This document shows, one piece after another, positions 11,660 through 22,935 of a DNA stretch of 64,000 nucleotides (position 1 is its first letter; every line of letters begins with the position of its first letter). The stretch spans positions 434,001 to 498,000 of the forward strand of contig JACEVL010000483.1 of assembly GCA_020284085.1 (NCBI GenBank), read 5' to 3'. The stretch is from Aporrectodea caliginosa (lineage: Eukaryota > Annelida > Clitellata > Crassiclitellata > Lumbricidae). The notes beneath the pieces are model-generated. The model saw nothing but the letters and a program-made list of their open reading frames with translations, was not told where the DNA came from and did not search any database. The position numbers and the translations under genes are program-made.

Positions 11660-12118
11660 CCAAACAATTGCATAGGCTTCCTTCTCAACAGTCGCCCATC
11701 TCCTCTGGGTGTACTTCTGACTTATTTATAAATGACACAGGGCGTTCCTTCACTGGCTCCCTATCCAACAGCGGGTACAGTTCAAAATCATTTCCCTCAT
11801 GCGTAACATCCTTGTTGGGGCTGAGGTCTTTTTGTACCTTTGTATCCTCCTTACCTGCGAGGGCCTCTTTGCGATCTTCGACGCTTAGCCTTATGGTTGT
11901 CCCTCGCATGCGCACTGCTACGGCCCACTCTAGGTGCTTTGCCCGTGTTGGCCCATCAGCTCGGAACTCTCTTCCCCAGTCTCTTCGTCTTGAGTTACTA
12001 GCCATCTCACCTCTCCAGTTCCTGAGACGCATTAAAACTTTCCTGTACCCTGATGCAGGTCGAGACCGCTGCTGATTTTTGAGCGGCGCTATATAAATGT
12101 TCAATTACAATTACAATT
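11660..12118 (+). mobile_element. LINE C-terminal fragment with (CAATTA)n tail
   Basis: The + strand gives LRSSTLSLMVVPRMRT, FARVGPSARNSLPQSLR and a FLRRIKTFLY block, the C-terminal signature of CR1/L2-like LINEs, with frameshifts upstream. It ends GAGCGGCGCTATATAAATG and CAATTA repeats. It is 5'-truncated and lies directly against an oppositely oriented LINE at 12121, probably inserted into it. Confidence 0.75.
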
Positions 12119-12120
12119 AC

Positions 12121-13880
12121 AAAAGTGAGCTCCTGGTTCAACAGGACACCAAGGTAACGGACCGTTGTTGAGAGTGTATAACCAGAGGATTCAGTTACAA
12201 GTGCAGCGAGGTCCGGTTTAGCAATTTGCTTCCGGTTGCCTAGCCAGATAAATTTTGAGTTAACTGGGTGTAGGCGGAGTCGGTTAGACGACATCCAAGC
12301 TTCTAAAGCCGCCAAGAACCCACTATGTCCCAGACCGCTGAAATGGCGTTTGATGACAGCCAATGCTTATACTCCTGTACGTCGTCAGCAAATACCTGGC
12401 AGGCTGGCCAAAGACCGCATATACCGTAAGCCTTCGTAAGGAGTGAGGCAAGTTCAAACCTGTAAATTATATAGAGAATGGACCCGAGGACAGAGCCCTG
12501 GGCAGGCCATATTGAACATGGTTCCACTAGGTCCCATTGGGATTGGGGACCTAAGGACCACAGAAAGCTAGCAGTCGTGTAGAAAAGAGGCTATCCATTC
12601 AGCAATGTTCTCAGTCAGACCAAACGAAACACAAAAACCGTTCTAATAAGATCTTATGGTCTACAGTGTAAAACGCGGCGCTGACGGCGGATAGGGCCAG
12701 CAAGGTGAGCTGGACCCTGTCAATCGCCTCGTAGACGCCTGAAAGGAGTCGAAGACTCGAAGTAGAAGCGTCTCGGTTGAATTGTGCGTGTCTTCTGAAT
12801 ACAGCAGTTTATTCTCTTCTAAGTAGACAATGAGTTGCATTGCAACGACCTTTTCGATGGTTTTCGAGAGGAAGGTGACGTTCGCTATTGGTCTGTAATT
12901 CACTTGGTCAGCTGGATCCAGACCGTCACTCTTCAGGACGGGGATCAGGATGGATCTCTTCTGCATTGGAGCAGGATGCCTTCCTGAAGAGACCGATTGC
13001 AGAGGGTTGCAAGAAGGGGAAGAAGAATGTTCACGAATTACTGGAGGATAAAGGTGGGGAGAGGATCCAATTCACAAGACTTGGGTGATGAAGAGAAGAG
13101 TCTTCACTGGTGACCGCATTCAATGTAGACATGTGGAAGTCGGTGGGAGGGTGATGAGGGGTGGAGAGCTGACAGTTTCTTGTCGGATGTCTCGGATCTT
13201 GGCATTGAACGAGGCGAGGTTGTCATCAACTGACACCACTGTGAAGGATGGAGCGTCCAGAGGGTGGTCAAAAGAGCGCGTTGAAGGTGGCCCACAGTCG
13301 CTTGGGTTCTCCGGCGTGAGAAGCAATCTTGGCCTCCCAGTGTGTCATTTTGTTTTCGCGATTCTGCCGGTGCATGTTGCGAACAGACTGTACCGGTACT
13401 CAGGCAGAACGGTCTGAGGGTAGCTTGGTACGTCTGTACCTCCTTTTGTCCCAAGCCTGACGCATCAAGGAGTTGCACTCGTTGTCAACCACGGTGAGTG
13501 GAGTCTTCGGCTAATTTTGACCTCGCGCATCGGTTGCTTCGTAGGTTCCGAAGGCATCAGCGACTGTGAGGTCTGCCAAGATGGATGGATCAGCGACAGC
13601 TGGAGCTTCTAGCAGCACCAACCTGAGGGCGTCACGGTCTTCCAATCTGTTTATTGAGAACAGTCGGAGCATCATGAAGAAACGGAATATTAGCTCTAAC
13701 TAGACCGTAGTTGAAAATGGTTTGCCGGTAGATGCAGTGAACCTTTATCTCACCGTCGTTCGTTCCGTGTGATGATGATATCGAGCCAGCCAACGTTCTC
13801 ATTGGTTGGTCCAGCGACGTGGTGCGTTAGTCAGAATTGCTCGGCGCTCTGCGTGTAAACACCGGGCGTGACTACCTACG
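12121..13880 (-). pseudogene. CR1/L2-like LINE relic, linker and RT
   Basis: Reading the - strand downward: a linker with LWTLHPSQW (about 13250), NYRPIANVTFLSKTIE (RT block 1, about 12900), NSTETLLLRV, QGSVLGSILY (about 12500), FADDVQ (motif C, about 12400), SSNRLRLHP and VRYLGVLLNQELTF (about 12130). Frames shift several times, so it is dead. Motif C keeps both aspartates. The - strand reading is cut at 12120 by the + strand LINE tail; its own 3' end is not found beyond. Confidence 0.75.
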
Positions 13881-14230
13881 TGCGAATTCGTCTTTTGTTC
13901 TTCTTTAGCTAGTTTTTATCTTAATAAATCGTATAAACTTTTCTTGGACATACTTCTGCTGCTGTTGAACAAAGAGTTTTTGAAAGTTGTCGGACAAATT
14001 TCACGTTTATTGACTAATTCGGTGTGGTTTCGAAGCGAAGGGAGTGTCATGTCGGCGTGTACCTGGCTGGTGTACACATCTGAACGCCTGAGACAGCTGG
14101 ACTTCGGTGAATACAAGGTCTCACGTGCTGTACGAAAGCCATTGTTTTCATTGCGTGTCTGGCGGCCACGGTCCAAGAAAGGCAGTCAACCAGAACGGTC
14201 ACCGTGCACTGCTGGCGTTGACCGTAGACT
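13881..14230. other. no recognised gene
   Basis: A + strand frame is open through this stretch and into the LINE endonuclease fragment, but I see no known motif in it. The open frame probably reflects chance and LINE debris. Confidence 0.3.
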
Positions 14231-14630
14231 GAACTGCATATTGGTACGTGGAATGTCAGAAGCCTTGGAAAGAAATCGACATCCATGGCCGAAGCCATCA
14301 ACAGCCACAACTTGGATGTCCTGGTTGCTGTTGAGACGCGGCACCAGTCTGCTGCTGATGTTGCGCTTTGACGATTCCTCGCTGTACACGGGAAGTTCTG
14401 TTCGCCCTTCGACTGTGGCGGCTGCAGTTATTACAGAGGATCATTTGCGAACTCAATTATTCAGTTACCTTCATCCACTAGGCGGACGGAGCTTTGCCGC
14501 CGCTTCGCTCAATCTCGGCCCCCAGCGGTCTCCTCCTCGGTCTGTGTTGCGGGCTGACCTAACTCCTGCTGCCTTTCAATCTTCGTCACAACCGTCATCG
14601 ATCGGATCTGGAGGTCAAAAATTCTGATCG
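14231..14630 (+). pseudogene. LINE endonuclease N-terminal fragment
   Basis: The + strand gives IGTWNVRSL, NLDVLVAVETRH and YYRGSFANSII, the start of an apurinic-type LINE endonuclease including the catalytic Glu in ETR, with frameshifts. A 42-bp stretch at 14428-14469 is nearly identical to 14831-14872 in the next fragment, so two related endonuclease pieces are joined head to tail. Confidence 0.7.
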
Positions 14631-15005
14631 TTTAATGTTCACTCGCTGCGAAACAAGTTTATGGATGCTTATAACCTGATCGCTCGTTGTGACTGAATCC
14701 TGGTACTCTGCGTCTGCAGATGTCGCGATCCGTCGCTCCACACCGCCGAGATGTCTTACTCTCTAGATGCACCTCGTCTGGTGCAGGACTCTATAGATCC
14801 GTTGGCGCAAAATTACGGTGGAATCGTTGTTTATTACCGAGGATCATTTGCGAACTCAATTATTCAGTTACCAAGCGTCTTCTCCACATTTCAGGGACTA
14901 GTCTTTTCTTGTGCTACGGCTAGAGGTCCTCTCACCGTCTTAGCCCTCCACCGATCGGGCTCCACGTTGCCTACGCCCGAATTTTTAACCGAGCTAACCA
15001 TACTT

Positions 15006-15356
15006 TAATTCAAGGTCTGCTTCCTCATGCGAAGCTGTCTTGCTGGCTCTGCTCCTCACTATCTTAGGGCTTATTGTACCCCAGTATCTTCTATGCCCAG
15101 TCGTTCCTCCCTTCGGTCCTCGGCCCGTGGTCAGTTGGTTGTCCCGCAGGTTCGTACTTCTACGGCCCAGTCTAGTAGTTTCGCTATTGTTGGTCCCAAT
15201 AGCTGGAACCGGTTTCCTCAGTCCCTCATGACTGACCTTTCTATTTCTTTTGACCAGTTCCGTCAGCGCCTCTCTTTACCAGTGAAGACACTGGCCCGGG
15301 TCGGGAGCGCCTCTGTTTTTGAGTGGCGCTATATAAATAATCGATTACGATTACTT
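15006..15356 (+). mobile_element. 5'-truncated LINE tail nested in a LINE endonuclease
   Basis: 351 bp encoding the C-terminal LINE block (GSAPHYLRAYC, LRSSARGQLVVPQVRT, FAIVGPNSWNRFPQSL) and ending GAGTGGCGCTATATAAATAA and (CGATTA)n. TACTT stands at both borders (15001-15005 and 15352-15356), a likely short target duplication. The chimeric 224-codon ORF at 15027-15701 is the accidental fusion of this tail with the host endonuclease. Confidence 0.85.
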
Positions 15357-16353
15357 CTCGAAGAATTCGCTACGTTTAACTCGCAACTCGTCATAACTGG
15401 TAACCTGAACATCCACCTGGAGACTCCTTCTCCGCCAGCTACCGCTCGGTTCTTGGACATTCTTACGCAATTTGGCCTGCTACAACATGTGACTGAGCCG
15501 ATGCATACAGTTGGCGGCTGGATGGACGTGGTGATCACACGCGATGACTGTGCAATCACTGACCTCCGCGTCGAGCCACCTTCCATCTTCGAGCATGGGC
15601 TTCTACTCTTCACAGTGCCATATTCCTCTGTTCTCCGCCCGTCTTTTTCGAGTCTTTCAGCTCAACAGAGTCCGTCGAGTAAACTGCTGACGCGTCACTA
15701 GGGTGTCCCAGAAAAACCAAAGTTCTCAAATTTCAATGGCCAACCTCTAAAAAGTTTCTCTTGGCTATTCTCATTAAAAATTAAAAGTTACAGCAAGATT
15801 GAAGATCATTTAGACGTGGCTCAAAGCCTTTTCAAACTGCGTATACCCCCCATGCAACAGCCTGTGTGGAAATTTTACCAACATATCGGTTTTCATTGCA
15901 TAGCTTTCAAACGGGAAGAGATATTCAAAATTTCTCTGGTGAGGTTTCCTGGAAATGTTTGCTCACAACATAGGTTTTGTCTCATAAGGTTACTCTTGCA
16001 TGACGCCATGTGACATGACGTCAAACTTTGACGTCACAGTTGACATTGCGTTGGATCAATGGTTCCTCTTAACGTGTTGTTCTTAAAAGGTTTATTTTTA
16101 GGTATCAAGTGAGGGTTTTGGGAAGGAAGAATTTGCATAAATTATTCTTGAAGCCCCTTGGCGGTTTCTTCTTCCAGAACATGTGACATAACGTCACTCA
16201 ACGTTTGAAGTAACCGCTCCTATCTCCAAAGCCAGAAGTCTTGGAAAGGAGATCTCGGTGTCTGCAGACTAGGGTTATCGACTACAAGGAATTTGATAAT
16301 AATATTATATTTAACAGACCACGTGACCTCATTCAACGTGACGTTCCCAGTGA

Positions 16354-16357
<4 letters not shown>

Positions 16358-16411
<54 letters not shown>
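16358..16411. repeat. (TA)n microsatellite
   Basis: Pure TA tract inside the 2.1-kb element. Confidence 0.97.
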
Positions 16412-16413
<2 letters not shown>

Positions 16414-16780
16414 ATAGCCACCTACAGGTCTTAGAAAGGTGATCTTGGTGTCAACTGTAAGATTTTTGGCTACAAGAAATCCTGAAGACACATGCCTACC
16501 ACTCTGCGGTAATTACATTCCATGATCTATAATATCAAGTAACACGTTGATTGTTTTGTAACAGTTCATATGACCTTGGAAAGTCGTAGACAGTTTCCTG
16601 TAACAATTTTCTGTGAATCACAACGTACAATAACAAATCTCATGTTTAGGAAAGTGCTTTAATGCCTTCACTGAAGATAAACCACAATCACAATTCTATT
16701 GCTTTCAATTCCCGAGAAACGAAGGGCAACCACGCCGGGTCGTTAAATTACCTTGAAGGTCAGATGTAGTGTAATGTAAT

Positions 16781-17055
16781 TAGTAACTTATATAGCGTCG
16801 TTCACAGCAGTGACTATTCAGTAGTGCTCCCAGTGCGAGCACCCCGAGAGAAGAAATAGGTTTTGAAGAAAGATAGAAGTAGCAATAGATCTAGAAGGAA
16901 TGAAAATGTGTAAAGAGGAGGGGAGGGAATTCCACAGGGCAGGCCCAATGGTGAGAAATGATCTAGCTTGCGCCAAAATGGTCCTAGTTCGCGGGACAAA
17001 GAGATCATGCTGGTCCAAAGAGAGGAAAGGTTGGAGAGAAGCTGCAGAATAAGGA
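16781..17055 (-). mobile_element. LINE 3' end fragment
   Basis: The + strand text TTATATAGCGTCGTTCACAG and GAGAAGAAATAGGTTTTGAAG matches the LINE end at 54840-54930. The - strand reads DLFVPRTRTILAQARSF and ALWNSLPSSL, the C-terminal LINE block. It is 5'-truncated and nested in the 2.1-kb element, hence younger than it or carried by it. Confidence 0.75.
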
Positions 17056-17981
17056 AAGCTATCGTAACTATATATAATGTTGAGCTACAGTTTTTTGGCG
17101 GCCCTTAAAATCATAAAAATTATTAGACATCAAGAAAACTATTCTAGCACTGTAGTTTCGGAGAACCAAAGGTTAAACATTGCAGGTCAATGGACCCTGA
17201 ACTACAGTCATGCACTCAGCATATGATGTTCATCATAACTCTGTTGAGTATACTTCTTTGGAATCCAAGACTCTGAAAAACATCATATACGCCATAAATT
17301 TGTTTACATAACTTGTAGTTCCAGTGAGGTCAAAGGTTAACCATAACAGGTCGAGTGACCTTGAACTACAGAGTCATGCGATGGTCATATGATGGTCATA
17401 CCAGGTGGCTTATAACTCTATTTTATTTCTTTGAGCCCATTGGGCCTATCTTGGACTGACGCCTTCTTTTTAGCCTTCACCAATAACGAAATATGACAAT
17501 AGATGTCAAATGACCTTGAAAATGAAGGTCATCCGATTGTCCTACAATGTTAGAAATAGCTTTTTTGACTTCTCCTTGGAAAACCCTGTCATATACACAA
17601 AAATCACTTTTCGATTGCTTTTAGTTCCTGAGATACTCTGGGATAAAATTTCGCAATGGTAAATTAATGTGTATGATTCAGCTATAAAATGCTTAACTTA
17701 GAGTCGCTTGAGCCACGCCTAAATGTTAATCTAATTAGCTGTAACTTCGTACAATATAATAACTAGTCCTATAGAAACTTTCTAGAGGTTGGCCATCAAG
17801 ATATATAAACATTTTAAATGTTTCTGTCTTTTTGGGACACCCTACGCGTCACTTCTTACAATTTAGAAACACCGTAAGTCTGCTAAGTAAAGCACCATCC
17901 GGCCTTGCAATTTAAAAATATGCACGTTTGTCATGCAAGTATTCATTTCCTCAACCTCAGCAGCATTTATTCTAATTATAG

Positions 17982-17982
<1 letters not shown>

Positions 17983-18013
<31 letters not shown>

Positions 18014-18038
18014 TGTGTGTGTGTGTGTGTGTGTGTTT
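17983..18038. repeat. (TG)n/(CG TG)n microsatellite
   Basis: TG repeat with a block of GTGC units. Cys-Val ORFs over it are artefacts. Confidence 0.95.
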
Positions 18039-18153
18039 GTTTGTGCCTACGTGCGCTATATGCAGTGGTCGACTTGACACTGCATTGTAGTATGAGGCTG
18101 TTTTCGCAGTCTGTGTGTGTTTGCCTTCAATGGCCTATAGGACACACCACTCA

Positions 18154-18240
18154 ATTGTAAAACATGCAGTCGGTCGGAACTGATTGTAAAACATACAGTT
18201 AGTCGGAAGTTATTCTAAAACATAGAGCCGGTCGGAAGTC
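18154..18240. repeat. 29-bp minisatellite, 3 units
   Basis: Units start at 18154, 18183 and 18212 with the pattern ATTGTAAAACATRCAG followed by TCGGAAGT; a partial fourth starts at 18241. From 18241 to 18825 I recognise no gene: ORFs on both strands at 18372-18747 have no motif I know. Confidence 0.85.
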
Positions 18241-18825
18241 ATTGTGAACAGTGGGTATGAACTCATTGGACTTATTGTAAAAAATACACTTAGCTTACTA
18301 CTATAGTATCTCGCACAAGCGCTGCTTAAATAGCTATCTGACTTAAACGAACAAGTGAGTGTTCAGGCAGTTTGAAGAAAGTCTGTTTGACTAAGTCTTA
18401 TGCATTATTACGCATTTGCAGCGGAAGACTGTTTCAAAACAGAGTTCAATATAGGATAAGAAACGATGTAATTGTTTTTGTAATCGTAAGTTTTCATAAT
18501 GCCACTGCAATAGAAACCTGCAGAAGCGCTTCCGACAAGGTCTCACAAAACCACGATTTTGAAACAGAAAATGGTTTTCGTCGCTTACGGAAACGAGGAG
18601 AGAAAAGGCCAAGACGTTCAGATTATCATACCTCAACGTCTTCTTGGCAGATTGGTCGACGACAGAAAAGCTGTCGACTATAGAAGTCGGGCCAGCCAAA
18701 CAACCAGGAACGAGGCAACCATGAGCTCGAGTTCATGTAATGTTTAGTTGTTGTTTAACGGTGCTGTGTCAAAGAAGATTAGCGTCGCCCTATTCCCTTA
18801 TCCAATACTGACAGTACTAGAGTGG

Positions 18826-20033
18826 CAGTGGCAGAGTTGAAACTACTTGATATGTCAGCTGGATTCGACACCGTAGACCACGACATCTTGATACAGCGAC
18901 TGTCGCGCTCGTTTGGAATCAAGGACAGAGCGCTCAGTTGGCTTGAATCCTACATTAAAGGGCGCACACAATCCGTCCATTTGGCAGGGGAGGAAACGCC
19001 ACATAGGCTGGTCACCTGTGGTGTTTTACAGGGATCAGTGCTCGGTCCTCTTCTCTTTGTGCTATATACGGCCGATGTCAAGAGAATCATAGAAGTTCAT
19101 GGCCTTCTCCACCACTGCTATGCGGACGATACACAGCTTTATTTCTTCTGCGAACCATAACAAACCGCCGAGCTGAAACAGAGAGTACTGCTGTGTATCG
19201 AGCGCATATCAGAGTGGATGACATCCAACCGGCTCAAACTCAATCCAGCAAAAACTGAGTTTTTATGGTGCACCACCCTCAGGCGTCGCCATCTACTCGA
19301 CGGCAGCACCTTCGCCCTTGGTGATGCAGAAGTTCGCCCAGCTGACACCATCCGCAACCTTGGAGTCCACTTTGACAGCTGTATGACCATGACGGCCCAT
19401 GTGAGTCAACTCGTTCGAGGTTGCTTCTACCAACTGCGTCGAATTAAAACCATCCGCAGATTCATTCCAACCTCGACCGCCGTCATCTTCGTCAACAGCT
19501 TCATTGTCTCCAGGGTTGACTACTGCAACCGCATACTGGCGGGTCTGCCGACTTGTCAGCTAGAGCGGATACAGTCGGTACTCAACTCTGCTGCACGTCT
19601 CGTATATGGTCGGACACCATCTGATCATGTCACCGATCTACTGCGAGATAACCTGCACTGGCTGCGTGTCCCTCAGCGGATTACGTACAAGCTTTGTTTA
19701 ATCACCTACAAATCAAGGAATAACATGATGCCAGACTACATTTCAGACTTCTGCATTAAGGTAGCAGACAACCGGCTACGATCATCCTCACAAAATCTTT
19801 TACAAGTACCACGATCTTCTACGAGGTTTGGTGACTGTTCCTTCTCTGTTTCAGGTCCAACTGCATGGAACAGTCTTCCCAACCATGTGAAGAACGCGCC
19901 ATCTCTGGAGACATTTAAAGCCCAGCTCAAGACTTATCTTTTTAAACAATCATATGACTGCAAGTAACTTTGAACTCATGTACAGCGCCCTTTCCTTCGG
20001 CCTCGGCTGAGCTACGGCGCTATACAAATCGTC

Positions 20034-20068
<35 letters not shown>

Positions 20069-20069
20069 T
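18826..20069 (+). mobile_element. LINE-B copy 1: RT and C-terminus, one in-frame stop
   Basis: Reading from 18822, RT motif A is LLDMSAGFDTVDH (residues 8-20), motif B LQGSVLGPLLF (69-79) and motif C YADDTQLY (100-107). A TAA at 19157-19159 stops it; the near-identical copy 2 at 53098 has a Ser codon there. After the stop the frame continues for about 265 codons through SNRLKLNPAKTEF, IRNLGVHFDS, SRVDYCN, NLHWLRVPQRI, LRSSSQNLL and PTAWNSLPNHV. The 3' end is GGCGCTATACAAATCGTC then (TTA)n. One stop apart, the RT half is intact, so the insertion is recent. The endonuclease is missing. Confidence 0.9.
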
Positions 20070-20133
20070 TCCCCTGAGGTACATATGATCCCTCAGGATT
20101 GCAAAAATTAGGGGGCGCGTTGTTCTGGAATGG

Positions 20134-20998
20134 CTAATCTTCACAGATGGATTGGTGGGTTAGGAAAGTGCTAGAAAAAGCAACTGCGTTGAAGCGCTGA
20201 ATAGTCATTGATAAGCGCTGAAAAAGAAAAGTTGTCTCTCTATTGTCTCCAGAAGTTTGGGCAAGTCGGTAGCCGAGAAGGTTGATTAAAGTAAGGCCTT
20301 CTTGGTTTATTGGACCCAGCGTTTCAAAGGCCAAGGGCACAAAGCAGTAAGATGGCAAAATGGCAGTGTATTTGGTTGTTTTTCTGTCTGCTGCGATCTC
20401 AGCAGCAGCACCAGCAACCTCAGCTGATCTGGTGCGGTATGACACTGCCAGGGTGTCGATGACAGTGGCATCCCAGGCAAGGCTTTTGCCACCCTCCCAT
20501 GGAATGAGCGTCACACCATCTGGACGTCTCCCATCAGACCTAGCGAGTCCAGTAGGCTCCTTAGTAGCCGGGAAGCCAGCTTTGGTGAGGCCACGCCAAA
20601 TGATGTCATTTAGTGAGGCGTGTCTGGCAGTACGCCCTGGCCCAAGGCTGCATGACATGCCATGTGAGCCGTCCTCTTGGACTGTCGCTCCACAAGGGCA
20701 CTCGTGAGGAGCACATAAATCGGCCCCGAGGCGCAGGCCTGTTGCAATACGGACTGCCAGTGGCGGCACTACACCAGGGCATGCCAGGGCAAATGCCCTG
20801 GTTAAAAAGCCTTTGCCCTGGTCGTTGCCCTGCCAGAATTTTTGCCCTATCAATAATTTATTTGGGGCATCAACCGCCCCTGCACTGGTTACTTGTATAA
20901 TTGCCCTGGTTATGCCCTGGCTACAAAAAATGTCTGGCGCCGCCACTGCGGACTGCCTCGTCGCTTAGCCTCAATCCACAAGCGCTTATGGGGAGTGT
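20134..20998 (-). pseudogene. RT-family C-terminus with zinc knuckle and nuclease-like domain
   Basis: On the - strand the readable part (20757-20134) gives CAPHECPCG...HGMSC, a Cys/His cluster, then RTARHASLNDII, GLARSDGRRPDGVTLIPW, LAWDATVIDT and RLAQTSG. The PDG...WDATV pattern resembles a PD-(D/E)XK nuclease fold, as in LINEs with restriction-like nucleases (inference). The same domain stands at 43503-44275 downstream of an RT, so this is the C-terminal end of that family. The first 63 codons of the ORF ending at 20946 come from the MITE at 20758-20948. Skipping it restores RLSDEAVRIATGLRLGADLC. Truncated at 20999 by (TTA)n. Confidence 0.75.
20758..20948. mobile_element. hAT-type MITE, 8-bp TSD CGGACTGC
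   Basis: 191 bp starting CAGTGGCGGCACTA and ending GGCGCCGCCACTG, flanked by CGGACTGC at 20750-20757 and 20949-20956. The interior is a repeat-like run of GCCCTGG words. Removing it with one target copy repairs the - strand reading of the interrupted gene, which proves it is an insertion. Confidence 0.93.
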
Positions 20999-21000
20999 TA

Positions 21001-21070
<70 letters not shown>

Positions 21071-21081
21071 ATTATATTATA

Positions 21082-21137
<56 letters not shown>
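20999..21137. repeat. (TTA)n microsatellite
   Basis: Trinucleotide ATT array with a short TATAATTATATT interruption. Poly-Tyr/Ile ORFs are artefacts. 21138-21519 holds no recognised gene. Confidence 0.97.
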
Positions 21138-21519
21138 GTGCGGATGAGCAGAACCTCTAGATCTCTATGCCGACCAGGTTGACGCGAGACTGGAACAACG
21201 TTTCTTGGTGTAGCCAATAGCGCGCAGAGTGGATCAACCAGGCCCCACCCCTGGAGAAGAATCTGTAGCCTTATTCTTTTATCGAATTGAATTCATTGGT
21301 TACTATCTCTCAAACAGATATATTATAGAAATTTGGCATTTCGGTCGGTAGCTAGTCGAGCGAAATATAGCATATGCCTAAATCGTGCTGTTAATTCTAA
21401 AGAATTATTCATCGATATTTCTAGTCTGTAGCATGATAGGCCTAATCTTCCGTTGGCATCGTTCGCTTATAAGTGTTATTATGTCTAATCCGTATAAGCG
21501 ACTGTGTGGTTCGTTTCAG

Positions 21520-22171
21520 ATCGCTCCAGGTACCGGTAGTGGCGCAAGCGACGAATCGATCGACTGGACGAAAACCCGTAAGCAAGTTGCACCCGCGAGC
21601 AGCCCTTCTCGATCCAACTAGCGATTTTTTTGACGACTACAAACCTGAAGAGATGGCTGAAATCGACAGCAGCGGCTGGGCTCCGATTCACTACGCCGCT
21701 CAGCGTGGCCTCGTCGAACCTCTGGCGAAGATCGTCGGCGAAAACAAACAGATCCTCGAACTGCGAACCAACGACACTAAATCAACGGCCTTACTAATCG
21801 CCGCAGCGACCGGAAAACAAGAAACCGTTAAGAAACTGATTGACCTCGGCGCTAGGGTTGATGCCATCGATACGAAAAACTACGGACTGGTTGAGATCTG
21901 CACTTTCGAGCGCTACGTTGACATTCTGGCATACTTGATTCAACTTGATCATGACAAGCTTCCGGTCTGGAAGAAACTTGGTAAACTCTTGAAATCTGAT
22001 TTTGACAAAGAAGTTGATGCTGCCGCCTGGTGCCTGGAATTACTCACACGAGGTGGCAAAAACCACGCAAGTACAGATATTGAAACATCGCCAGAGGACA
22101 CAATTGAGAATGAAACAGAACAAATGCGCGAAGACGCAGAGACTTTTCGTGAAACGAACACCTCTGACCAG
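21520..22171 (+). CDS. ANKAR: ANKAR-like gene, ankyrin-repeat exon (partial gene)
   Basis: The open frame carries two clear ankyrin repeats, WAPIHYAAQRGLVEPL...LRTNDTK and STALLIAAATGKQETVKKLIDLGARVDAID, then a degenerate third (YVDILAYLIQ). LPVWKKLGKLLKSD follows, the entry to the armadillo region in ANKAR proteins, and the exon ends in an acidic Glu/Thr-rich linker. The exon ends CAG|GTGGGC at 22171 in phase 0. Candidate acceptors are TTCGTTTCAG at 21519 or CCAACTAG at 21620; I prefer the first but the start is not certain. Downstream exons at 27217, 45631 and 62223 keep frame and follow the order known for ANKAR. Function in the family is poorly known. The N-terminal exons were not found upstream in this window. 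Confidence 0.8.
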
Positions 22172-22779
22172 GTGGGCTGTTCCGATAATATCCCAATGTA
22201 AAAATATGCTGCCCTACTGATTTATTTATTTATTGGCAGATTTATTGTGTACTACAGCATATCAGCTTAGAGTACACTAAATAGCCTCTTTAGTGCCCTA
22301 ACTGAATACATAACGATACAGTTTTGAAAGTGCCGGATTAAGACCTTGCGATGACCTAATCTACATATCTGTATATCTACGTTAGTACTTCGAGAGGCAC
22401 TCCCCTTACTAATTAAAAAATACAATGCACAAAAACTGGTCGTATAAGTCACCTTTCTGGCAAAATTTTCACCCACACAGAGAGCTGTTCTTCTAATGTT
22501 TCTAAATTAATTAAATAAGAAAAGTATCAGCAGTGCCTTCCTATAGGCCTACTGCTGCTCGTTTGCTCAAAATAGCTTGTAACTGATCAATAGTTGGTGG
22601 GAAAGACTGTTTGAAATTTGTCTCCTTTTCCATTTCTGATATCTACTTTCGAAACTTCTCTTCAATATGGGTCAATTTCTCAACGAATAATTAATAATAT
22701 AAACGAAGAGAAATCTCTGCAACGAAGGCATCATTCCTGTGACGCGACCCCCGCGAAGCGGGGCGATACCTGCCCCTAT

Positions 22780-22935
22780 AGAGGACGAGTTCTGTGTCAG
22801 CCTCCCTCCCTCCTTCGCATTCACCGGCGAAGCCGGCTGACACTAATGGGCGAATTCTGTGTCTGCCTCCCTCACAACCTCCCTCGCGATCTCCGGTCAA
22901 GACAGGGCGATATCTGTGTCTGCCTCTCTCACTCC
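22780..22935. repeat. imperfect ~60-bp tandem repeat, three units
   Basis: The word GCGAATTCTGTGTCTGCCTC recurs with variation at about 22787, 22851 and 22907, each followed by CCCTC-rich text. 22172-22780 shows nothing else. Confidence 0.6.

Larger units (their letters stand above)
15699..17844. mobile_element. 2.1-kb hAT-type non-autonomous element, TSD CGCGTCAC
   Basis: It starts TAGGGTGTCCCAGAAA and ends TTTTTGGGACACCCTA; CGCGTCAC flanks it at 15691-15698 and 17845-17852. The inverted similarity continues inside (CCAACCTCTAAAAAGTTTCT against its complement near 17780). There is no transposase. The interior holds (TA)n, a - strand LINE fragment and two imperfect direct repeats of about 160 bp from 17150 and 17313 (GTAGTT..., AAAGGTTAA, TTGAACTACAG). 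It sits inside LINE endonuclease sequence. Confidence 0.9.
14631..17910 (+). pseudogene. LINE endonuclease region split by two nested insertions
   Basis: The segments 14631-15005, 15357-15690 and 17853-17910 are one endonuclease-coding stretch: FNVHSLRNKF, YGGIVVYYRGSF, LTVLALHRSGS, ELTIL | LEEFATFNSQLVITGNLNIH, GLLQHVTEPMH, WMDVVITRDD. Removing 15006-15356 restores the frame across ELTIL/LEEF. Removing 15699-17844 and one copy of CGCGTCAC restores LLTRH/FLQFRN. The catalytic GDLNIHLD block reads GNLNIHLE, so the nuclease is doubtful even without the inserts. It lacks RT. Confidence 0.8.

Noticed and set aside
15027..15701. 224-codon protein
   Set aside because: Chimera of a nested LINE tail and the host endonuclease; not a real gene.
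18154..18240. CRISPR-like array
   Set aside because: Units are directly tandem without spacers in a eukaryotic genome; it is a minisatellite.
18372..18747. coding exons
   Set aside because: Open frames on both strands with no motif, no splice context and no phase fit with the ANKAR exons.
20360..20707. + strand ORF of 115 codons
   Set aside because: Antisense shadow of the nuclease-like domain on the - strand.
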